DNA of 64,000 bases from Paraspadella gotoi (lineage: Eukaryota > Chaetognatha). Below the pieces are notes generated by a model. That model was given only the letters and a program-made list of their open reading frames with translations, was not told the DNA's origin and searched no databases. The DNA is taken from assembly GCA_051294375.1 (NCBI GenBank), contig CM119268.1:6329525-6393524 (forward strand), given 5' to 3'. Position numbers and translations under genes: made by a program. Positions within the stretch are counted from its first letter, which is position 1. The number at the start of each line of letters is the position of its first letter. Positions 23,301-32,412 of this stretch are shown one piece after another.

Positions 23301-26300
23301 TACCTTGGCGTCATGGAAGGGAAAATACTGCAAAGTTGCTACCTTCTGACGAAAGTGCTGCAATGGCAAGAAAACGAACTGAGAAACTCGGACATCGTCT
23401 CAAAAGTGACCCTGTTAAGTATAAGATGGTTTGTGATCAAGTTGACATGCTTTTAGAGAACAAATATGCTCGAATTGTGCCCGAGGAAGAGTTGGAGCAG
23501 CCTTCCAATATCCCTATTTGGACTCTACCTCCTGTATTGGCTACTCACCCACATAAACCAAATAAGGTGAGGTTCTGTCATGATGCAAGAGCAGCGGTAA
23601 AAGGTGTTTCTTATAATTCATCTCTATTTACGGGACCTGATTTATGTAATANNNNNNNNNNNNNNNNNNNNNNNNNNNNNNNNNNNNNNNNNNNNNNNNN
23701 NNNNNNNNNNNNNNNNNNNNNNNNNNNNNNNNNNNNNNNNNNNNNNNNNNNCATATTTTGTCTAAACATACATGAAGTTATACGGATCTTCTTAGTTTTG
23801 AATCACTACCCTGTACAATATATACAATATATATATAACATATACATATAATGTTGTCGGCATAATATTTAAACTTAAATTTATTATTTAAATTTATAAT
23901 AATTTTATTTACCTTTCTTTTGAAGAAAAAACGCGAGGCGGTTATGCTCTTCCTCAGGAATTGATGAAAATATTTCATCGGCGCTGTCCAAGTCAGCTCT
24001 CACTACGTAAGTCTGTTAATTATTAATCAATTGTTTTATAACTGAACAGTTCCCAAAAACACTATTAAAACCATCGTACTTGATATTCTAGGACAGAGGC
24101 ACGGAGACAATATGAAGTGACGTTTAGCTCTTTGTCGGACAAGTAAATTCTCTCGTCTTTCGGTAAATATCCTGAGAATAAGGAAGAGCAATTGCAACTT
24201 ATCGTTTTTAATCGAAAAACGAGAGCGAGATATTCTTCTCTCGCATTCGGCCCTTACCCAAAAGATAATGAGCTCTGTCGAGATGCGCGACGGTGAAAAT
24301 CTCTCCCCCGACGAAATAGTTGAGTCTATTGATCGAATTGACGTAAACGAAAACGTCGCCGACCCAGACGCCGCCGCTGATCACTTCCGGCGCTTCGTGC
24401 TCCATTTTGAAAGCGGATTCCACGCCATCGTTGCCTGGTGATGACTCTGTGTGACGGGCAACCACGGATGAGATAAATATATTTATCCGTCGACTTAAAG
24501 CCGTTTATCATTTAATGCGAAGACGAAAGAGAAAAAAATCTCCTTATTAATCTAGCTACTACTTTGTTACCTGCCCCTCCAGAAACGGCAGCGGCGTCGT
24601 ATCGAAGTACGTAAGAGGATTCTGTCGTCGCTATGCACAACAAATCTCCGCTTTCGCTCCAGAACACATTTGTCGGCGAAATGTCGATCCGCCTAAAAAC
24701 AGAATCCATTCTACACACTTCAGCTCTCGATCTTAATTCTTTTTTTCTTCGTCACCTAACGAGCATCGCCGTCTCCCAATCATAGAATGACAACCCCGTC
24801 GACGACTTGAGGCCCAAAAGATTCCCGCCGAAAATCTTTTCCACCCCGGAATCCGGCTTTAAAATCTTTCGCTCCTTGAAGTTTTTAAATATTTTCACCT
24901 GAACGAAGGAACGTGATAAAATATAAATTAGATTCCCAAATCCTCGTTTTTAAAATGTTCCAAATTTAATCTCACTCTGTCGTATGTTTCGGTGACTGCG
25001 AACTCGTTTCCTTCCTTGGCCCAAGCGAGATTGAGACCGACGCCGAAGGCTTTGCTCCTCAGCGCCATCGCTGTGTAGACGACGAACTCCCCGTCACCCA
25101 CGACGGACACGAAGCGGCCGTTGGGACTGTGGAGGATCGATTGCGGGTAAACCTCGCAGGAACCAAGCTCCTTGAAGTCTACCGGGAGTCGTTCGCCGTC
25201 TTTAAAGCGGACGTCGGCGGGGAGAGATCTCAGGTTCGCCTGTCATCACGGGCAAGGGATAAATTAGGTTGTATGGCAACGGGGAGACATGTGTGATGCC
25301 CGGAGTGTGAGGCATCTCCCGACAGCTGGCGCTAAGTGCTTTGGACCTGCAGTGACCAACCCATGTCACTGGCGTGTCTATGCCGACACTTTCACACTTT
25401 AACCAACGTGACCGTGAGGGGATTGAACCCGGAACTCACTTCCGCCGCCTTTAGATCGAAAACGAACCTGTTGAATTTCCGAGTGTCTGGCGGCAACAAT
25501 TTTTCCCCCAGAGTCCATGCAGACGGCCGGTGCGTCCTGACCGAGATGCAGCAAGATGGCGCCCTCGTCGTATCCCAGCGCCACGTGGTTTGCGCTATCC
25601 TGACAGCCGATCGCCCAGGCTCGCTCCATGCCGTAGTTCAAAGTCGATTCAAGTCTGTGTTTAAAATAATTTTCAATAAAGAAAAGCAATGACATTACGA
25701 ATTTTAAAATGACTCTTAAACCCATGGACGAACACCTGTAAGTACTGGCGTGCCACACTTTGACGGTGCCGTCTTCAGAAGCCGAAAGAATTATAGGCAA
25801 CTCGTGATGATATGCGACGGAAGAGACGTTATGGACGTGACCATCTAGAGTCTGTACAAGCGAATCAACCTTAATTAACATAACATGCCCTTTCTCTCTC
25901 TCTACCATTAAAACATTCGGGCATTAAACCTGAACGCAAGTCTTGTTTTGATAATCCCATATTTTGATTTTGTTGTCATCGCCGCCGGAAACAAGATAAG
26001 GCTTATCTCCACCGGGATGGAAAGCCAAGCAGTTAATTCCGCGCTCATGACCAATTAGAGTGAAGTTTGCTTGCTTCGAGCCTAACTGCCACACCTTAGA
26101 AAATATAGTAAAGTTTAAAATAAAAATTGAAATTAAAAGTTAAAAAATTGCAAATGAAGGCATATTGATTGCTACCTTTATGGTTTTGTCAAGCGACGCC
26201 GAGGCAAAGGAGTTGTTGTCCTTGGGATTGAAGACGACCTGCATGACGTAGTGAGCGTGGTCTTCGAACGTCTCCACCAGATTCCATCCTTTGTCCCAAT

Positions 26301-27269
26301 CCCAGAGTTTGACGGTGGTGTCGTCGCTGGAGGACAAGGCGAGCGAGCGCGTCGGGTGAATGGCGATGCATCGGATGTAGTCAGCGTGCGCCTCGAAAAC
26401 TTGGATGCGCTCGAAGGTGTTAACGTTGAAGACACGGATGCGAAGGTCGTCGCTGCCGACGACGATCCAGTGTTTCCTGACGACGAACTTGGCGGTACGA
26501 ACCGGTAGGTCGCCAGTCTCGAAGGTCTTGAGCAATTGCTATTGAGTCGGGCCGAGGAGGGGAAAATAAATTGATCTATTTTTAAAGAAGATCCAGTCTT
26601 TGTCTGAATCTTAGACTTAGTCACGGCTTGGTTTTATTAATGTCACGCTTAAACATCCTTCTTTTCGTTTCCCTGCTCTTTCTGCCCATCATTTTTTAAT
26701 ACTTATAGTAGTATACTTATATTTATAACTAATTGGAGATGAGTAGTACTATGGGCAACGGAGGATAGCCTGTGATACCCGGGGCGCGGGGTATCTCACC
26801 AACTGGCGTAGGGGCTGCGGACCCTCAGTGACCACCTCCTGTCACTGGCATGTTTATACCGGCACCGTCACATTTAAGCCAGAACCAGGATACCCAGGGA
26901 TTGAACCCGGGACGCACGGATGGAATGAGATGATTTAGCTGCTCAGCCATTGAGACGAGGCTGAGGACGGACAGCAGTGAGGCAGCTTTAAGTCTTGCTA
27001 CCACAGTTACAAACATTCTTTTTTGTCTAACATAGAATTTACAAAAAAGTATAATTAATGTAGATCTACAGATGAAAGAAGCGAATAAACGCCGACTAAA
27101 AAAAGTTTGGAATCCGAGAACAAATAACCTGCGTATCGTGGTTCCAAACATGAACGTTTCCATTATATAGAGAGACCAGCATCCACGGCTCCCTGGGATG
27201 AAGGTCCACAGATTTCACGCGATCCGAACGCGCTGTTAGCTTCCGCCGAGCGTCCAATTTCAATGGCAT
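14317..27269 (-). CDS. COPB2: Coatomer subunit beta' (COPB2) with greatly expanded C-terminal tail
   Basis: Beta'-COP is a COPI coat subunit that binds dilysine cargo through its WD propellers. ATG at 27269 opens [20 protein letters not shown], nearly the vertebrate start. Exons: 27129-27269, about 26177-26540, 25945-26094, 25737-25850, 25475-25660, 24945-25240, 24760-24898, 24565-24690, 24258-24448, 24065-24187, then 23913-24010, 18589-18788, 17283-17615 and 14317-17211. WD repeats (for example [16 protein letters not shown]), the link [20 protein letters not shown] and the alpha-solenoid ([14 protein letters not shown]) are all present and in phase. The last exon starts with the normal [12 protein letters not shown] segment, then runs about 960 residues where vertebrates have about 120, and still ends in the usual acidic [13 protein letters not shown]. 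One intron (18789-23912) carries a retrotransposon and an assembly gap. Confidence 0.94.
14400..14500. repeat. 27-bp coding tandem repeat in the COPB2 tail
   Basis: Three to four near-identical 27-bp units encode a 9-residue repeat ([10 protein letters not shown]-type) immediately before the conserved acidic C-terminus of COPB2. Units differ by one or two bases, indicating recent duplication. Confidence 0.85.
17627..18551. mobile_element. MITE-like element, copy 1 (COPB2 intron)
   Basis: Starts with a conserved AAAAGTATAATG leader, then ATCTCGCCAGACG at 17645; ends with the exact inverse CGTCTGGCGAGAT at 18539-18551. Inside: a minisatellite of TGATGCGATGATAATCATTC-like units (17690-17970), a GA-rich segment, and a block around 18360-18500 shared with the other copies. 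It carries no coding sequence. It ends 37 bp from the splice donor of the 18589-18788 exon. The outer boundary is uncertain because the leader is conserved beyond the terminal motif. Confidence 0.72.
19552..19625. repeat. Direct repeat, left copy (probable 5' LTR part)
   Basis: About 70 bp nearly identical to 23752-23822: both begin CATATTTTGTCTAAACATAC and run through GGATCTTC and CACTACCCTGTACA, then diverge in an AT-repeat. One mismatch (CGTAG versus CTTAG) is visible. The right copy begins exactly at the gap edge. Confidence 0.8.
20273..22625 (+). pseudogene. BEL/Pao gag-like region with zinc knuckles, frame-broken
   Basis: A short frame from an ATG at 20273 stops after about 58 codons. 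A longer frame (20746-21654) encodes a Glu/Lys/Arg coiled coil followed by a Ser/Thr/Pro-rich stretch. A shifted frame (to 21868) has the DUF1759-like capsid segment ([17 protein letters not shown]). Another (21936-22655) continues this region and contains two Cys/His clusters of the CxxCxxxHxxxxC kind around 22290-22480. The frame changes mean it cannot make one intact protein as read. Confidence 0.75.
22627..23124 (+). pseudogene. BEL/Pao aspartic protease domain (DUF1758-like)
   Basis: An open frame of about 165 codons with a retropepsin-type active-site motif (LLDSGS near 22670) and the downstream signatures EVLIGTD and [12 protein letters not shown] typical of the BEL/Pao protease-to-RT link. 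It overlaps the gag-like frame in a different phase and ends in a stop before the reverse transcriptase frame. Confidence 0.8.
23222..23651 (+). pseudogene. BEL/Pao reverse transcriptase, N-terminal part, cut by gap
   Basis: An open frame containing the region before the RT palm (ISLPWRHGR, the LGHRLKSDP stretch, [20 protein letters not shown], then RFCHDARA with the first RT block). It runs directly into the 100-N gap, so the catalytic motif is not visible. Confidence 0.82.
23652..23751. other. Assembly gap (100 N)
   Basis: Exactly 100 N, the usual placeholder for a gap of unknown size. It lies inside the retrotransposon's reverse transcriptase; the true missing sequence probably includes the rest of pol and part of the 3' LTR. 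Confidence 0.98.
23752..23822. repeat. Direct repeat, right copy (probable 3' LTR part)
   Basis: Matches 19552-19625. Because it begins at the N gap, the upstream part of this LTR is probably missing from the assembly. Sequence after 23830 is unique and leads into the COPB2 exon at 23913. Confidence 0.75.
25268..25465 (-). mobile_element. tRNA-derived SINE, truncated copy (COPB2 intron)
   Basis: On the minus strand a perfect Pol III B box (GGTTCAATCCC, complement of 25419-25429) is followed by a body shared with 26740-26965 (CGCCAGTGACATGGGTTGGTC-type block, then a CGCCAG...ATGCC block). The A box end is missing. The insertion directly abuts the donor side of the exon ending in SEIQQ. Confidence 0.75.
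26740..26965 (-). mobile_element. tRNA-derived SINE, fuller copy (COPB2 intron 1)
   Basis: Minus-strand head has an A box (TGGCTGAGCAG, near 26938-26949) and B box (GGTTCAATCCC, complement of 26898-26908) at tRNA spacing, followed by a body shared with the 25268-25465 copy. It sits in the 0.6-kb first intron of COPB2. Confidence 0.78.
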
Positions 27270-27559
27270 TATTAAATATTTTAATTTCACATTGAATAGA
27301 ATTGAATTGACTATCGCTACGCAAATTTCGGCAAGTTTTATTATAGCATTGATGGAATTACGAAGATTTTAACACCCACGTCAAAGGAAAAAGTCGTCCT
27401 AATTTGAATCTTAGGGGGAACAAATAAATAAATCAAGAGAAAAAATGTCACAAATAGTGTTCAGGAATTATGAGAAATGAATTTAAAAATCTTAAAAGTA
27501 TAGTGATCTCCAAGACGTTACTATCAAAGAAAATTAATGAAAAAATCAAAAAAAAAAAA

Positions 27560-27890
27560 AAAAAAATCAAATGATTGATGCGATAACGAATTATTAATGT
27601 AATAGTAATTTATTGATGTAATAATAATTGATTGATGTAATAATAATTTATTATTGATGCAATGATAACCAAATATTGATGCGATGATAACCAAATGATT
27701 GATGCGATGATAACCAAAAGATTGATACGATGATAACCAAATGATTGATGCGATGATAACCAAATGATTGATGCGATAATAACCAAATGATGGATGCAAT
27801 GATAATCATTTATTGATGAGATGATAATCATTTATTGATAAGATGATAGTCATTTATTGATGCGATAATAATCATTCATTAACGCGATGA
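27560..27890. repeat. Minisatellite of about 22-bp units
   Basis: Repeated ATTGATGCGATGATAACCAA-type units with gradual drift. The same unit type fills 17690-17970 in copy 1 of the MITE-like family, so it belongs to the element rather than the locus. Confidence 0.85.
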
Positions 27891-28239
27891 GCGACATAAA
27901 AAAAAGGAGAGAAACTGGACAGAGGCTGCAGATTTGAACTCCTCTATATATATAACAAGTTTGAGCAAACAATGTCGGATCTGCCCATGATCATTATCGG
28001 TAATTAATTAATTAACAAATAATTAATTATTTAATTATTAATTAATTTATTCAAGTTAATTATTTAATTAATTATGCAATTATACAATTAATTTGATCCA
28101 AAATATTTGTTTTGATTGATTAATTAACTGATTAATTATTAATTAATTAATTGATTAATTAACTAATTAATTATTTGATTAATTATACATCTTGCATTTA
28201 CATTTAAAATAAAAAGAAAAAGAAGCATAATCAATTAGT

Positions 28240-28550
28240 GAAACAGGTTCTTTGTTTTTTCTATTTAAACTCATTTCCACTCAAACGATTCCATTGAAAC
28301 TTGATTTCCAGTTTAATCACACACTTTTCTACCCAAATACAAAATTTCAAGTCAATCGCCCCATCCACTCATGAGTAATTGGTGTTCAAATAGTGAAATA
28401 TATTTTATTGTTTTTTTCTATTTAAACTTATTTCCACTCGGACGATTCCATCGAAACTTCATATCCAGCTCAATCACACACTTCCCTACCCACACACAAA
28501 ATTTCATTCCAATCCATCCATCCAATCACGAGTAATTGGTGTTTTTTGCT
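28240..28550. repeat. Tandem duplication (two about 150-bp units) plus GGAC microsatellite
   Basis: Two units each start near TTCTATTTAAACT and run through CGATTCCAT, AATCACACACTT and ACGAGTAATTGGTG-type ends (about 28258-28395 and 28410-28545). A short GGAC/GACA run follows at 28556-28592. This looks like the tail of an older repeat nested in the MITE-like copy. Confidence 0.75.
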
Positions 28551-29360
28551 AAGGTAGGACGGATGGACGGACGGACAGACAGATGGACGGACATCGTTTT
28601 TTTTTGCATAATTTATCATAATTCGATGTTCTGATATGATATAAGTGAATGCCCGACAAGATTGAGGGCGGACGATGGACCGACAAAGTGAATTATAGAG
28701 TCGGATCTGCTGAAAGCATCCGACTAAAAATTGGTTTTTATAAATAAAACAAAAGACTGTAAGAATATAAAACATAACAATTTAATTCTTAATGATGAGA
28801 AGCTATATCTAAATTTTCAGCTTCCCATGGTTACACATGGTTATTTTCAATGTTAAAACAGCGTAACGACGATGACAACGGTTAAAAAAAGCAGAAACGA
28901 ATTAACATCTCGCCCAAGTCGGGTATTCGCCTGTCTGGCGAGATAAAAAAGTTAAGGCCATCATGGAATTTTTCTTCAAATGACAAAAGTAATATTATTA
29001 GTTTAATTTATTCTAACCAGCGCACATTTAAAATAACTCAGAATATCAGACTGACTTTATTTTATTTATTGAGCAAAACGACGAGAATCGATCAAAACTC
29101 GGATACTAAATTATCCTTGTTATATATCTATTATCTATAGCTACTAACAAACTTCGATTATGATCTTTGATTTGTCCAACAGACTAATTTAATCAAATTC
29201 AGTCATCAACAGCTTTTTATTTAACAAAAGCAAAATGTAGTGTAAATGTAAAAGCTTTCTATAACAAAAGGTACATATGTATAAAAAATTTTATCGACTT
29301 GTAAACTTCTCCTGGTTTGAGCGGTCAACATGCCTCTTCGACCGCGAATTGGAATGTCCG

Positions 29361-32118
29361 TCAAGCTCTCCTTAAGTAGGGGTGCCGCAAGAGTTCGTCG
29401 ACGGTGGGGCGGGATTTAGGGTCCCGATTCAAGCAAGATTTCATGACGTCAACCATGTGAGGATCGCCGGCGTCGGGAAATTTGATGACGCAACGAGGGT
29501 TAATGATTGCCTGAAGCTTGGTCAAGTTGTTGAGATGGTGAAAAGGAGTTTTGTTGTAAACCTGAAAACGAATAAAGGCGTTGTAAAACTAGAGTTCTAA
29601 AAAGGTTTAACCTAAAAGACATGGCTTTACAGACCATGGAATAAAGAATGCATCCCAGCGACCAAACGTCGGACTTGGTGCCGATTTTTATGCGTGGCTT
29701 CTCGCTTTCTTCCGTCTGCGGTTGAGTGTCCAAAATTGCTTCGGGGGACATGTAATTTAGGGTTCCGATTTGCGAGTCACGCGTAACACTTGTTTTGTCG
29801 GACTAAGAATGACAAACGTGAAAGTCCTAGGTCTTCAAGAAATACATATGATTTTTAGCGCCAATTTTTTGGAAACCTGAATGGCGTTGGCGATTCCGAA
29901 ATCGATCAGCTTCAAGGTCCCATTGACAAGCAAAAAATTGGCCGGCTTAAGATCCGAATGAACAATTCCCTCCTGAACATAACGAGGAATTGAAAACAAA
30001 TCGTTAAACAAATACGTAGCGTTGCCTGGCTCGGTCTTAATCTAATCTCTATTTTCTCGCCTTGTGAGTAACCGCGATGCAGGAGAGCATCTCTTCCCAA
30101 TAGAAGCGAATGAGATTAGGAGAGACGTCGTTCCTGGATGCACGGTCGTTAAAGATGACGGCGAGGTCGCAATCGCCACACTCCATCACGATGGACAACG
30201 AGTTGGAGGCTCGACACATCTCCCAATTCAACAGTTTCACTACGCGGTTGGAATGCTGCGAATCGGGTTGGGAGTGGAGGGAGAGTGACGATAAAATTTT
30301 AATCAGCATGAAAAAAATGTTTTTGTCACGGAACTGTACCTGGAGTTTGGCTAACAACCCGATTTCGTTCTGGAATGATTCCACCATGTCTTGATCGACT
30401 TCATCCAAGTCGACAGTTTTGATCGCCACCAGCTGTCGCTTGTTCGTATCCAACGCCTGATGGACCTAAATAAAGATTCGAGGATCAGGTTAATTAGCGC
30501 AATAGTGGAGATTCAATTATACCAAATAAGCGAAATCGCTGTCAGCATTTACTTTGGAGCTTCCCCCACTGCCGATCTGGCGCACGAGTCGGTAATCAAC
30601 TCCTTGGATGCGGATGAGTTTGGGCTGGCGGCCGAAATAAGCTGCCTGCGGTGGAGGCGGTTGAGCCGGGGTGAAAATCGGCTGCTGGTGCAGGGGGGGA
30701 TAATTTTGCGCTCGATGAAAAGACTGATGGGGTGGCTCTAGAGGATACGAATTCATAGGCGTCGCGGGCGGCCGATACGACGCCGCGGGTACGTGATCTC
30801 GCTGCATGGGCGTCTTGGCTCGTTTCTCCTCTACTTCGATGCGTTTCCGCTGAAAGCCTTGCTCCATCGGCGGTGGCTTGGGCGGCGTGAGGATAGCCTC
30901 GGGACGGTTGAAATTCAATTCCTTTAACGGCGCCATTCTTCGATCGGGAACAGAAGGTTGGAGGGGCCGATGCCGCAACGACGCAGGGTCAGATTCGTCG
31001 ACGTCGAGGTTCTCGTCTCCGTTTGAGGAGAGACTCATCGATTCTCGAAAGGAGGCGTTGAGGTCGTTGTCGGCAATGTCTACGGAAGAGAGTGGGTCAG
31101 AACACTCCGTCACAGAGTCGATCAGCGCGTCCTGAAAAAAAAGAAGAAAAAAGTAAACAAAAAACTAAGTCTTTAAATATTGTTAACAATTGCCCATTAA
31201 TGCAGTGATTCCTAACCATCGGCGCGAGTTTGCCCTCGCGGGAAACATCGATCGAGACGTTGACCGCCGAAGGGACGTCCCGAGATTCATCAATGACGTC
31301 GAGAATGTGATGGGAATTGGTGTCGAACGCGAGGCTTTCATGCAGTTTTACTGAGGACACTGAGGGAAAACGGAGAGACGGTGAATTAAATGGAAATAGA
31401 AACGAAATATGGCTATATTTTTTTACTTACGGTTTTCGGCCTTTCTCTCCATTTCTGGCGCGGGCGTCGCCGCTTGGTCGCTAGTTCTCAAAACCCGGCG
31501 CGGTTTGCCCAATAGGCGACGCCGGGTCCCAGTTTCGTCGGCGTTGGTCGTCGGTACAGAATCGAGTAGGTTCTTGCAATCGGGCGTAGACGCGTAGGAC
31601 CGCATGCCTGAATGTTGAAAAAGAAAAGCGAATGGAAACCATCTGAATCGGAGTTTAAATTTTTAAGTCGTAAGGAACATTGTACAGAGAATACTCGGAA
31701 AAGAATTCTACCCCATCTTACCGGGTTTTTTCTTGGACGCCGATGTCGGCATTGTCAATCCTCCCCCAAAATCTGCTTGGCGTGAAGCCGCCAGTGAAGC
31801 GGCCGCAAAATGACTCTGCGAAGTTCGACCTTCGGCATCGGAGGCGTGACGTTGGCGGCGCCACTCTTCTTCCAAGGGAGGCGAATAGCGCTCGGGGAGT
31901 ATGCCACGTATTTCTTGTTCCATCGTCCTTTGCTGCGGCTGCTGCTGCCACGGTGGATGTCGCTCTGCGCCCGCGTTCTCGAGAAAATTGACCCCACTCA
32001 AGTCAAGATCAAAGGTGGGTGCGGCGGAAGGCGCCGGCGACATCTCCGAACCACACTCAATCGCCTGCAGTTTCTTCTGCAAACTACGCAAACTGCGAGA
32101 ACTCTGGGACTTTTCCAT
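29361..32118 (-). CDS. TTK: Dual-specificity protein kinase TTK / Mps1
   Basis: Spindle-assembly-checkpoint kinase. Kinase features in order: Gly-rich loop IGSGGSSKV, lysine in LVAIKTVDL, hinge MECGDCDL, catalytic loop [12 protein letters not shown] (HSD in place of HRD, as in TTK), DFG in [18 protein letters not shown] and [14 protein letters not shown]. The C-terminal lobe ends [15 protein letters not shown], then a stop at 29361, so there is almost no tail after the domain, unlike vertebrate TTK. Exons are about 31708-32118, 31423-31605, 31160-31358, 30522-31132, 30341-30463, 30059-30258, 29877-29972, 29630-29803 and 29361-29562. The N-terminal half is Pro/Ser/Gln-rich; I do not see the TPR module of vertebrate TTK. 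ATG at 32118. Confidence 0.92.
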
Positions 32119-32412
32119 GACGATTGTTTTCGTCTTTTCCGATTCGTGAGAATCAACCTTTGAGTTTCGGTCTTACGAACTCCATTATCTAGCTAAATCT
32201 TCAAATATAAAACAAAAACTAGTTGAAATCAGTTTTAAAAAACAGACATAAATTAACCTAATCGAAATCATGATTTATGATTTATGGCAGAATTTGAGCG
32301 TTGTATTAAGAATATTGTGGCGACCAGTGGTGAATGGTAAGGTCATTCGTCGTCCGTTCGTTTGATGCACGACAACATAATATCAAGCATAGCTAAACAT
32401 CACCAGCCAATT

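Larger units (their letters stand above)
19552..23830 (+). mobile_element. Decayed BEL/Pao LTR retrotransposon, antisense inside a COPB2 intron
   Basis: Plus-strand gag, zinc-knuckle, aspartic protease and the start of reverse transcriptase occur in BEL/Pao order, flanked by a shared direct repeat (19552-19625 and 23752-23822) that probably represents the LTRs. The coding path is broken by frame changes, and the reverse transcriptase runs into a 100-N gap, after which RNase H and integrase are absent. Outer ends are uncertain because neither full LTR can be delimited. Confidence 0.82.
27489..28944. mobile_element. MITE-like element, copy 2 (between TTK and COPB2)
   Basis: Same leader (AAAAGTATAGTG) and a variant left end (ATCTCCAAGACG at 27506); right end GTCTGGCGAGAT at 28933-28944. 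It contains the minisatellite (27560-27890), a TTAATTAA-rich block (27990-28190), an internal tandem duplication and a GGAC microsatellite. The block 28735-28870 matches 18390-18510 of copy 1 and 46960-47075 of copy 3. Confidence 0.72.

Noticed and set aside
26890-26965. Possible functional tRNA gene
   Set aside because: A and B boxes are present, but the arms do not pair as a tRNA and the head is joined to a body shared with another copy: a SINE.
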